Below are positions 11,791 through 20,095 of a stretch of DNA of 64,000 bases, piece after piece. Under the pieces are notes generated by a model, which made no database searches, was not told the DNA's origin, and worked only from the letters and a program-made list of their open reading frames with translations. The DNA comes from Agapanthus africanus (Eukaryota; Streptophyta; Magnoliopsida; Asparagales; Amaryllidaceae), in contig JASDDO010000016.1 in NCBI GenBank assembly GCA_030015575.1, positions 455,280,141 through 455,344,140 on the forward strand, in the 5' to 3' direction. The position numbers and the translations under genes were made by a program. Each line of letters starts with the position of its first letter. Position 1 is the first letter of the stretch.

Positions 11791-11798
11791 TATAAATA
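11791..11798 (+). promoter_or_regulatory. TATA box of LTR H2
   Basis: TATAAATA within CTCCTATAAATAAGAG, conserved in position among the three LTR-X copies. Confidence 0.7.
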
Positions 11799-12439
11799 AG
11801 AGCAAGGAGATAAAAAAAGAGAAGAGAGGATAGAAGAGAAAAAAAAGAGAGAAGAAGATCTCTTCAGAGAAGAAAAAAACTCTAGGTAAGAGAAGGAAGG
11901 AGGTCATTCTATAAGCTCCCACAAAACAAAAGAGAATTTAATTCTCAAACCAAGAGTTTAACTCTTCTAAATAAGAAGTCAGTTCTTCCTCTGGTTGAAG
12001 ATCTGCAGAAGCAGATCTCCCCATAAGTTGAGAATTTAATTCTCGTCGGGGAGATTCTGCCATGCAGATCTAAAACTTAGAGGGAGAATTGGGTTTAAAG
12101 AATTTAATTCTTTCAAACACAGAGGAATTTAATTCCTCTAAATAAAACTGGGGTTTAACCCTATAAAAGAATTTAATTCTTAAACAAGGGATTTAACTCT
12201 CCATGCACGTAAAAGAGACCGGCACCCAAACATGATCACGTGTTCCCACATGAGCATCCGTGTTGAACGAGAGAAAACAACTGAGATAAGGTCACGTGAT
12301 CCCACGTGACCCCTGAACAAGCCCTGCAGAAGAAAAATGGAGAATAAATCCAAGGCAGTTTATATTTTAAGGGCGTCTCACGTGACATTACGTGACCCCT
12401 TAATAGTGCTTAGCACTTTTCAAAAGAGGATCAAAGAGG

Positions 12440-13465
12440 CAGCGCCCAACTATAAGCACCTCACGTGACCCCACGTGAGCGCTTCAAACTTTCAGTGTTT
12501 AACACTATTTCAAATGCCTCACGTGACCCTACGTGAGCGCTTCAAATCTTCAGTGTTTAACACCACTTCAAACGCCTCACATGACCTCACGTGAGCGCTT
12601 CATATTTTCAGTGTTTAACACTACTTCAAACGTCTCACGTGACCCCACGTGAGCGCTTCATATCTTTAGTATTTAACACTACTTCAAACACCTCACGTGA
12701 CCCTACGTGAGCGCTTCAAATCTTCAGTGTTTAACACTACTTCAAACACCTCATGTGACCCCACGTGAGCGCTTCAAACTTTCAGTGTTTAATACTATTT
12801 CAAACGCCTTACGTGACCCCACGTGAGCGCTTCATATCTTCAGTGTTTAACACTATTTCAAATGCCCCACGTGACCCCATGCGAGTGCTTCAAATTTTCA
12901 GTGTTTAACACTACTTCAAACACCTCACGTGACCCCACGTGAGCGCTCCAAATCTCAGTGTTTAACACTACTTCAAACACCTCACGCGACCCCACGTGTG
13001 CGCTTCAAACTTTCAGTGTTTAACACTGTTTCAAACACCTCACGTGACCCCACGTGAGCGCTTCAAACTTTCAGTGTTTAACACTATTTCAAACGCCTCA
13101 CGTGACCCCATGTGAGCGCTTCAAACTTTTAGTGTTTAACACTATTTCAATCGCCTCACGTGACCCCACGTGAGTGCTTCATATCTTCAGTGTTTAACAC
13201 TATTTCAAATGCCCCACGTAACCCCACGTAAGCGCTTCAAATCAACGCCTAACGTGACCTCACGTGAGCGCTTCATATCTTCAGTGTTTAACACTACTTC
13301 AAAACGCCTCACGTAACCTCACGTGAGCGCCCCAAATCTTCAGTGTTTAACACTACTTCAAATGCCTCACGTGACCCCACGTGAGCGCTTCATATCTTCA
13401 GTGTTTAACACTACTTCAAACGCCTCACGTGACCCCACGTGAGAGCTTCAAATCTTTCGTGACCC
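12440..13465 (+). repeat. 58-bp tandem repeat array in LTR H2
   Basis: About 17 units. Each holds AGTGTTTAACACT (a perfect 13-nt palindrome) and CTCACGTG-ACCC-CACGTGAG (8-bp arms), joined by cttcaaa(t/c) spacers. Single-base changes differ between units. Confidence 0.95.
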
Positions 13466-14363
13466 CACGTGGCGCGCTCTGGTGAGTTGCGCCAATCCAA
13501 GAGCACAATGCTCATTTTTGTAAAGCGCACGGCGCAGTTTGTTCTGGGGCTGACACGTGGTGCTCCCTGGTGGCTTGCGCCAATCCAAGGAGCGCAACAG
13601 TACACATTTCCAAAGTGCAAGGCACTGTTTAATTATTTTGATCAAATTTTGATCAAAGAAAACAAGTTTTTCTTGTTTTCAAAGAACCAGCGGTTCATCA
13701 AAAGGCAATGCCTTTATATAGATCAGAAAGATCTAATGAAGAAGTAAATTACTTCTTCTTTTTATTATTATTATTATTATTATTTTTATCCAAGATCTTG
13801 ATCTTGTTCTTAGATCATTGATCTTTTTTAGAAGAAATACTTCTTTTATTCAAAGGTTTTTATCTTTTCTTTCTTTGAGTTCTTCTCAAAATTTTTTAGG
13901 GGAGTTCTGAATATCTCTGTGTTCTCTCCGTCAATGTGTCTTAGACTTGGAGTCTAGGGGCCTTTATATAGTGCCAATTGATTTGTTAAATCAGTTAAAG
14001 AGATCTTTCTCTGAGTGATTTAGGGATTTTTCCCCACCGTTGGATCTTTGATCCAAGGGCTCCTGTTTTACAGAAGAGAATCTTATTGTTTTAATAAGAC
14101 CAGAAAGATCTTTCCAGAATTTTTCTGTTTTAGTGCTGGCACAGTTAGCGCAAGCGCACCTGCGCTTGACACGTGTCGCGCAGCGCAACTGCGCTGCCAC
14201 GTGTCGCGCAGCGCAGAGCGCAAATCAGCTGAAGCGTTGCTTCCTTTATTATTATTTGAATTTCTTTTAAAACAGAGCCTTGCTCTGATTGGGGGAAACA
14301 GAAGCGTTGCTTCATTTCCCACCTTGGAATTTGAACAGAGCTTTGCTCTGATTGGGGTAAACA
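13466..14363 (-). repeat. 3' LTR-Y of element F (truncated)
   Basis: It matches 24840-25765 at nearly every base. The outer end is TGTTTACCCC on the minus strand at 14363, next to a G-rich tract. The 3' part of this LTR is missing from 13466 leftwards. It consists largely of consecutive short hairpins. ORFs on both strands here recur in the other copy and are not genes. Confidence 0.88.
13963..13970 (-). promoter_or_regulatory. Sense TATA box of F 3' LTR
   Basis: The minus strand reads GGCACTATATAAAGGCCCC. It is conserved with 25347-25354 and comparable to TATATAAA at 50390-50397. Confidence 0.65.
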
Positions 14364-14380
14364 AATGCCCCCCCACCGTT
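14364..14380 (-). other. Polypurine tract of element F
   Basis: The minus strand reads AACGGTGGGGGGGCATT immediately before the LTR start. Element C has the equivalent AACGGTGGGGGGCATT at 49922-49937. Confidence 0.55.
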
Positions 14381-14471
14381 GCGCTTACGTGGCCCCCAAA
14401 CGTGAGCGCAGCGGTGGCAGAATTCCAACCGTCGCGCCATCCCTTGGAAGTTGAAACGGCTCTTCAATGCC

Positions 14472-14479
14472 TATAAATA
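14472..14479 (+). promoter_or_regulatory. Antisense promoter (TATA) of the F cargo gene
   Basis: TATAAATA within GCCTATAAATAGGACC lies about 110 bp outside the LTR and points away from it. The same sequence stands at the same place in element C (49828-49835, minus strand), in front of the PMD gene. The LTR U3 would therefore serve as the upstream region of two divergent promoters. Confidence 0.75.
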
Positions 14480-14499
14480 GGACCTTTGGTCCCTTGGAT

Positions 14500-15532
14500 G
14501 ATTTCCATCTCTTCATAAGGATTTTTATTCAGAGCCTTGCTCTTTTTTGTTCAATCACTTTTAAGAGTTGAAACTCTGAAAAAATTTTAGGTAAAAATTA
14601 AATTAGATTGAATTAAATCAATTTTAAGAGCCTTGCTCTCAATAGATCCCTGATCTAAAGAAAACCCAATTAGGGTTTCACTTAGCGAAGCTTTGCTCTA
14701 TAGGTCTAAAGGGATCTAAAGAGAACTAAAGGGAACCCTATTAGGTATCTATTAACAGAACTCTGCTCTTTAAAAGATTTTCCCTGTATTTTCTTAGTTC
14801 ATCAATGGAGCTTTGCTCTTTCCAAATCATATAGAAGAACTCTTAAGAGTTTTTCATGAATCTTGGAGGTTAAAGACGACATCTTTATTTATTATTTTTT
14901 TTGATGAATTATATCATCTTTTCATAGTAAGGCTCTCAGCGTTCTCGGGGAATTTCTTTAAATTCCCCTCATTACTGAATTTGATAGGTGCCACTCCTGT
15001 TTGCAGAGCATTGCTCTCGAGGAGTTTAACTCCCTGTCTCTTTTTTCTCATTGCTAATCTTCCAATGATGTTTCCTTCAGGCATTATGGCTGTTTATCTA
15101 TACAGTCTGCACGAATTCATCACTTATGAGGATATCCACGTACAGGGCCGTCACCAAAACCAAGAGTTTACAGATGCCCAGTGTGCTGAGATTATGGGTC
15201 GTCTGAACGCACGTGTTGGTTGGTTGCTTCCTCACCGTTCTGCTCTCTTGAAAGTCGTGCTGGGAGCAATTTGGAGAGCACTTTCGGGGTTTCACGAGGC
15301 CATGCCGCTTAATGCGCTGGATGATGCCGAAGACAAGGTGCATTCAGTGTACCTGTCGGGGCTGATCTCGAAGAAACGACGAGATAACCTCATCGACATT
15401 CTGCATCAAATTTTTCAACAGACGACGATAATTACTGCTTATCAAAGGATGGAGGGCCTTGCCGAAGATCTTGACACGCGTGAGCGCGAGAGGATGCACA
15501 CGAGAATGATCAGAAAGGCCAGAAGACTCTAG
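14500..15532 (+). CDS. Antisense cargo gene of element F: 148-residue protein of unknown function
   Basis: Gene model: TATA at 14472, a non-coding first exon ending at the donor attttAG|GTAAAAA (14590/14591), a 490-bp intron ending tttccttcAG (15080), then ATG at 15086, five bases into exon 2, open to TAG at 15530-15532. Donor context and ATG spacing are the same as in the PMD gene of element C, which supports this start over upstream in-frame Met codons (open frame from 14813). The protein begins MAVYLYSLHEFITYEDIHV and ends in a basic stretch (ERERMHTRMIRKARRL). It looks helical, with no signal peptide, membrane span or family motif that I recognise. It shows no visible similarity to the PMD protein. 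The reading frame is intact, unlike the element's gag. Confidence 0.65.
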
Positions 15533-15870
15533 ATGGCCTTACTTTTGAATTCCTTAATCCATGCCCTGGATCTGAGGTTTTGCCATTGTAATCATTTGGA
15601 TAGTGTCTTTGTTTATTTCTTTATGATTGTAAGAACCCCTTGCAATATGAATGGAAAATTTTTATTTCAGCTTGTCTTATTTCTCGTTCTGAGTCTTTTG
15701 CACATGCATGAATGAGTGTGTCTCGGACGCTTGATCAAATGCAAATCGGATGTTCTTTCTGTCTCTTTCTTCTTTCTTTTATTATCAGTATGCTGCCTTA
15801 GTAAACATGGTTGACGGATGATAGAGCGAGCATCCTGTTTTGGCTTCTTCAAGAGGTAGTGATGGCTTAG
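15533..15870 (+). other. 3' flank of the F antisense gene
   Basis: AT-rich DNA with no further clear coding exon. By position it matches the 3' UTR and terminator zone of the PMD gene in C (about 44100-44300). The join with the shared sequence taking in agaggtagtgatggcttagg (15852-15871) lines the two elements up. Confidence 0.5.
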
Positions 15871-16090
15871 GAGGCAGGTTCAGATCTGCTTCCTAAGACT
15901 TTTGAACTTTATGAGTCGTGAGGGTCTCACAAAGACTTTTCTCCCTACGGATCGAGAGGATCTCGTAGGTGTATTTTCTCCTTAGGAATCGTGAGGATTC
16001 CTAAGTGCGTTTTCTCTTATAAGTCGTAAGGATCCTATAAGAGAATTTTCCGTCTTACGAGTCGAGAGGACCCGTAAGCGGTTGTTTCCC
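15871..16090 (-). repeat. Hairpin cassette 1 of the F 3' region
   Basis: A series of stem-loops separated by tttctc-type spacers. The clearest is 15981-16005: CTTAGGAATC, loop GTGAG, GATTCCTAAG (10-bp perfect stem). Neighbours at about 15951-15970 (CCTACG..CGTAGG, loop GAGAG), 16017-16042 (loop GTAAG) and 16054-16078 (loop GAGAG) have near-perfect stems of different sequence. The cassette recurs at 18715-18900, 19075-19245, 42080-42260, 42415-42600, 43855-44040 and 63820-64000. Confidence 0.88.
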
Positions 16091-16560
16091 TCCTTGTCGA
16101 GATACGACTTTGGAGAGTGTGACCCGTGGATAGTATGCAAGAGACCGTTTTGGGCCGACTTGCAGGGTCCCAGTGCTTAGGAAATAGGTTTTTTAATCCC
16201 TACCGCCTAAGGCTTTATCTCACGAGTCGAGACGAATCGAGAAGTTCTCGCAAAGACATCGATTTCCTCACGAGTCGAGACGAATCGAGCAGTTCTCGCA
16301 AGCATATCCTAACGTCACAGTTAACCTCTGGTCTTTACGACAGAGGTCCGTTAGGGTCTGTGGTACTTAGGGTTTTGTCCGTCGTACCGTCGCGTCGGCT
16401 GATGTATTTCTCGATAGGCGATCTTGCTGTTCGAATAGCCTTGCGATTGTCGTGTCTCTGATCCCTTCGGGGGCTGGACAAGACATCTTCAAGTAATCTT
16501 CTAGGTAATATTACCGTCGAAAGAGCAAGCATAGGGATATTCCATGTCTTACTTGAGGTT
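16090..16560. other. Non-coding 3'-region sequence of element F
   Basis: It contains two close copies of a block reading tcacgagtcgagacgaatcg (16220 and 16269) and further gtcgagac motifs. ORFs (16126-16461, 16335-16568) overlap on both strands and match no family I know. I see no gene. Confidence 0.5.
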
Positions 16561-16569
16561 AGGCTCATT

Positions 16570-17550
16570 TTAGAGAGCCCCGATGAGTCATAACCACTCC
16601 GCGCTGGTGTGGGATGATCTCCGATAGTCTTTCAGGCTTTATATGACTTGCCGTCAAGACTTGAAGCTAGGAATTTGGCCTTTGCTTCGTTTGCTGGCAT
16701 CGCGTCCTCTATATCGAGACGAATGTCGCGGTTGTCTCTAGGTTGCTGGTGAACCGTCGAGGTTTGGAGCTAGGGATTTTGCCGTAGCTCCTTTTGGTGA
16801 TATTGCGTCTGCTGTATCGAGACGAACGTCGAGGTAGTGACCATTCCGCCCTACTGCGAGATGATCTCCGCTTGTCTTTCAGGCTTTATATTACTTGCCG
16901 TTAAGACCCTGAAGCTAGGAATTTGGCCTTTGCTTCGTTTGCCGGCATTGCGTCCTTTATATCGAGACGAATGTCGCGGTTGTCTCTAGGTTATTGGTGA
17001 ACCGTCGAGGTTTGGAACTAGGGACTTTGCCGTGGCTCCGCTGTCTGATTGTTGCGTCTGAATCCTGTTGGAGGAAGAACGCTGGGGTGACATCTCGTCT
17101 GCTGTATCGAGACGAACGTCGAAGTAGTGATCACTCTATGCTGGTGTGAGATGATCTCCGATTGTCTTTCAGGCTTTATATGACTTGCCGTTAAGACCCT
17201 GAAGCTAGGAATTTGGCCTTCGCTTCGTTTGCTGGCATTGCGTCCTCTATATTGAGACGAATGTCGCGGTTTTCTCTAGGTTGTTGGTGAACCGTCGAGG
17301 TTTGGAACTAGGGACTTTGCCGTGGCTCCGCTGTTTGATTGTTGCATCTGAATCCTGTTGGAGGAAGAACGATGGGGTAACATCTCGTCTACTGTATCGA
17401 GACGAACGTCGAAGTAGTGATCACTCTATGATGGTGTGAGATGATCTCCGATGGTTTTTCCGGTTTTATATGAGTTACCGTTAAGACCCTGAAGCTAGGA
17501 ATTTGGCCTTCGCTTCGTTTGTTTTGTCATGTCCGAATCCTGTTGGAGGA
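16570..17550. repeat. ~290-bp tandem repeats in the F 3' region
   Basis: Four units are marked by the anchor gatgatctccg at 16613, 16860, 17150 and 17440 (spacing 247, 290, 290). Each contains ctttcaggctttatat.acttgccg and, except where the last breaks off, the pair gaagctaggaatttggcctt and tatcgagacgaatgtcgcgg. Confidence 0.85.
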
Positions 17551-17554
17551 AGGA

Positions 17555-17830
17555 TACTGTTGTTGACATTGCGTCTGCTGTAACGAGACGAATGCTGAGG
17601 TGGAGTTGGGATTTTGCCGTCACTCCGCTTTGCTGACCATGGGGTCTTTTGTTGACGTTGCATCTGCATCCTGCTAGACTGCAAAGGAACGCCGTTGTTG
17701 ACATTGCGTCTGCTGTAACGAGACGAATACTGAGGTGGAGCTAGGATTTTGCCGTCACTCCGCATTGTTGACCATGGGGTCTTTTGTTGACGTTTCATCT
17801 GCATCCTGCTGGACTGCAAAGGAACGCCGT
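17555..17830. repeat. ~133-bp tandem duplication in the F 3' region
   Basis: Two units begin tgttgttgacattgcgtctg at about 17559 and 17692. Each includes gaccatggggtcttttgttg. The minus-strand ORFs here (17481-17819, 17495-17704) are products of the repeat. Confidence 0.8.
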
Positions 17831-18250
17831 TGTTGACTCTTAGGCTGTAGATATTGCCGTTAAGATTTGGAACTAGGGACTATGCCGTGGCTCCGTTTCG
17901 TTGCGACTCTGAGGTCGGTTGTTGACGTCATGTCTACATCTGGTTGGAGTGAGGAGAAACGCCGTTGGTGATCTCTAAGTTGTCGATATCGACGTCGAGA
18001 CCCTGAAGCTAGGGATCTTCTTTCGCTTTATTTGTTGACATTGTGTCTGCAATATTGCGACAAATGTCGAGGTTGTCTCTAGGTTGTCTATGAACCATCA
18101 AGATTTGGCTTCGCTTTCTGGTGGAGCCTGTTGGGAAGGTATGGTTCCCTCTTTTTTTGAGCCCCTGGATTGTATACAGGGATCGATGTGATCTCACCTG
18201 TAGGGCATAAATTTCATTATATACTTTTTTTTATTTCTTTCCGCGATGCT
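17831..18250. other. Non-coding 3'-region sequence of element F
   Basis: Further gtcgagac/gttgac motifs, then the block ggattgtatacagg (about 18167-18180) with cacctgtagggcat, which is shared with the LTR end and with C at 43008-43050. No gene seen. Confidence 0.5.
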
Positions 18251-18261
18251 CTATCATTTCA

Positions 18262-18500
18262 ACTTTTATATCGCGAAGGTCGCTATTGCCCAATCATTTC
18301 GGCTATTTTTCGCGGTGCCCAATCATTTCGGCTATTTATTTTATTTTCACTCGCTGCTTTTTATTGCGAGTTGCCTAATCATTTCGGCTATTTTGCATGC
18401 ATACATTTTTACTTGCTGCTTTTTATTGCAAGTTGCCCCATCATTTCGGCTATTTCATATGCATTTTTACTCGCTGCTTTTTATTGCGAGTGTAGAACTT
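18262..18500. repeat. ~60-bp repeats with 'atcatttcggctatt' core
   Basis: Five spaced copies of atcatttcggctat(t) alternate with ctcgctgctttttattgcga(g). Element C has the same array in reverse at 42770-42975. The overlapping plus ORFs are repeat-encoded. Confidence 0.85.
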
Positions 18501-18714
18501 AGAATCTGGTGCCAATCTCAGCATCAACATCGCTACAACTGGAATATTTCCAGGAGCGAATCATCATTTGCCATGAAAGGGCTTGGAATTTGATACCGGT
18601 TTAGGAATCAGCATCGCTACAACTGGGATATTGCCAGGAGCGAATCATCATTTGCCTCTGTCGATGTCGAACAAAGGTGGCTTAGCGAACAGGGTTAGGA
18701 TCCCGTCGACTAAG

Positions 18715-18900
18715 GCTTTTGACTTCATGAGCCGTAAGGGTCCCACAAAGGTATTTCTCCCTACAAGTTGTGAGGGTCTCGTAGGTGTGTTTTCTCCTTA
18801 GGAATCGTGAGGATTCCTAAGTGCACGTTCTCTTGTACGTCGTAAGGATCTTACAAGAGGGTTTTCTCCTTATAAGTCGAGAGGACTTATAAGGGTTGTT
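18715..18900 (-). repeat. Hairpin cassette 2 of the F 3' region
   Basis: Perfect stem-loops at 18797-18821 (10-bp stem CTTAGGAATC, loop GTGAG) and 18868-18894 (11-bp stem CCTTATAAGTC, loop GAGAG). Near-perfect ones between them have loops GTAAG/GTGAG. Confidence 0.9.
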
Positions 18901-19059
18901 CACCATATGGACATATCCCCAGTCGCGGGTGGACCTTTGTTAGGGAAATGTTTATTCGCGCCCGTGGATTGTATACAAGGGTCAGTACTGAGCCATTTGT
19001 AGGGCACTATCGAAGGTTGTGGGGGTTGCTTAAGAACAGGTTTAGGTTTCTGTAACTTA

Positions 19060-19245
19060 AGACTTTTAAATCTTATGAGCCGTGAGGGTCCCATAAGAGA
19101 GTTCTCCTTACGAGTCGTGAGGCTCTCGCAAGTGTAATTTCTCCTTAGGAATCGTGAGGATCCCTAAGTGTGTTGCTTCCCTGTGATTCGTAAGGATCTC
19201 ACGCGGGTGGTTTCTCTTTACAAGGTCGAGAGGACCTTGTAAGTG
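19060..19245 (-). repeat. Hairpin cassette 3 of the F 3' region
   Basis: Includes 19218-19242: TTACAAGGTC, loop GAGAG, GACCTTGTAA (10-bp perfect stem). An imperfect CTTAGGAATC hairpin at 19144-19168 has the loop GTGAG. Confidence 0.9.
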
Positions 19246-19530
19246 TTTTTAACGAGGTTGCGCCCTTTTGGGTTTTCGCAAACACTCGCCGGTAGCCCTG
19301 CTGTTTTTACTCACGGAGCCCTTTCGGGTTTTCATCCGTGCCCATTTTGCTTATGGACATACCGTTTTTTTATTCTTTTTTATTCTTTTTTTTTTCTAAC
19401 GAGGTTGTGCCCTTTCGGGTTTTCATAAACACTCACCGGTAGCCCTACTGTTTTTACTCACGGAGCCCTTTCTGGTTTTCATCCGTGCCCATTTTTCTTA
19501 TAGACATACCGTTTTTTTTATTCTCTTTTT
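19243..19530 (-). repeat. ~150-bp tandem duplication next to hairpin cassettes
   Basis: Two units run aacgaggttg(c/t)gccctttcggg ... ccatttt.cttatggacatacc, each followed by a T-rich run. The same pair is present in D at 63560-63810 and a single unit in C at 41951-42065. Confidence 0.88.
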
Positions 19531-19539
19531 TTTATCACG

Positions 19540-19740
19540 TCAGCCTGAGGATGTTGCAGTAGTAGTTTAAAGATATTTCGGTCATTTGCAAGTTTTAGGA
19601 CATTGCGGTCCACCGTCGCCGTATTTGAGGCGAATCTCTAGTTTACTGACTTTTCGGTCTATGGGGCTTTCTCTATGACTGAGCATGATGCCCCCGGCGT
19701 ATCTATCTTTCTCGGAGTATGTGGTTGTGGCGGGCTCACC
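19540..19740 (-). other. Start of the F 3' region with GGAC-hairpin repeats, fused to gag
   Basis: Contains ttaggacattgcggtccac and related units of the GGAC..GTCC repeat that follow integrase in C and D. Here they follow directly on a gag-type segment, so the pol genes have been deleted between gag and the 3' region. Confidence 0.7.
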
Positions 19741-20095
19741 TTCTAGTCTTCAGACAGCGCGAACTTGCCCTGCTGGTGTTGGTCTTCAACCCAGTTTTTG
19801 AAGACGTAGCAGTTTTCGATCGGATGGCCCAATACTTGGTGGTAAGGACAATAATTAGGATCGTTGACATCATTCAATTGTAGCTGGTGCTTCGGCTCCG
19901 GTAGAGTGATAAGCTTGTTGCGCACTGCTAGTTCGAACAGCCTCCTTGTTTCATCCCGGGGAAATGAGTAAGTACGTTTCAACTTCTCATAGAGGGGTTG
20001 CCGCTTGTTGTTTTGGCGAACAACCGGTCTAGGGCCACTCGATTGTTGTTGAGTGTTGGCGATGAAGGACGTTTTTCCCTTCCCTTTATCCTTTT
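19655..20095 (-). pseudogene. Second copy of the gag C-terminal module (element F)
   Basis: The frame ending at 19743 reads KTSFIANTQQQ..., YSFPRDETRRLFELAVRNKLITLPEP..., then CPYHQVLGHPIENC (a CX2HX4HX4C knuckle) and FKNWVEDQHQQGKFALSED. It is a diverged duplicate of the gag segment at 21460-21080. It joins the upstream reading at a purine run (gataaagggaagggaaaaa), which also occurs in both parent sequences. A likely origin is template switching or recombination in A/G-rich sequence. Confidence 0.75.

Larger units (their letters stand above)
10967..13465 (+). mobile_element. Tat LTR-X copy H2 (5' LTR, plus strand, 3'-truncated)
   Basis: It begins TGTTCCCGCC at 10967, right after gag codons ending ..gaact. 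The order is five or more G-box hairpins (11041-11300), an AT-rich chain of hairpins (11330-11760), a TATA box (11791-11798), a putative splice donor (ctAGGTAAGAG, 11880-11890), purine- and AATT-rich hairpins, and a long 58-bp repeat array. It breaks off at a shared CACGTGG (13466-13472), where LTR-Y sequence begins. Compared with the D copy, the last ~1.4 kb is missing. Confidence 0.82.

Noticed and set aside
14048..14476. ORFs of about 100-140 codons on both strands, repeated near 25450
   Set aside because: They lie in LTR-Y hairpin and promoter sequence. The plus-strand one ends within the TATA region. Conservation between the copies reflects LTR identity, not coding.
14813..15085. In-frame upstream extension of the F antisense ORF to Met at 14813
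   Set aside because: It lies in the predicted 5'-UTR intron between a donor shared with element C and a good acceptor. The ATG five bases past the acceptor matches the PMD gene's arrangement.
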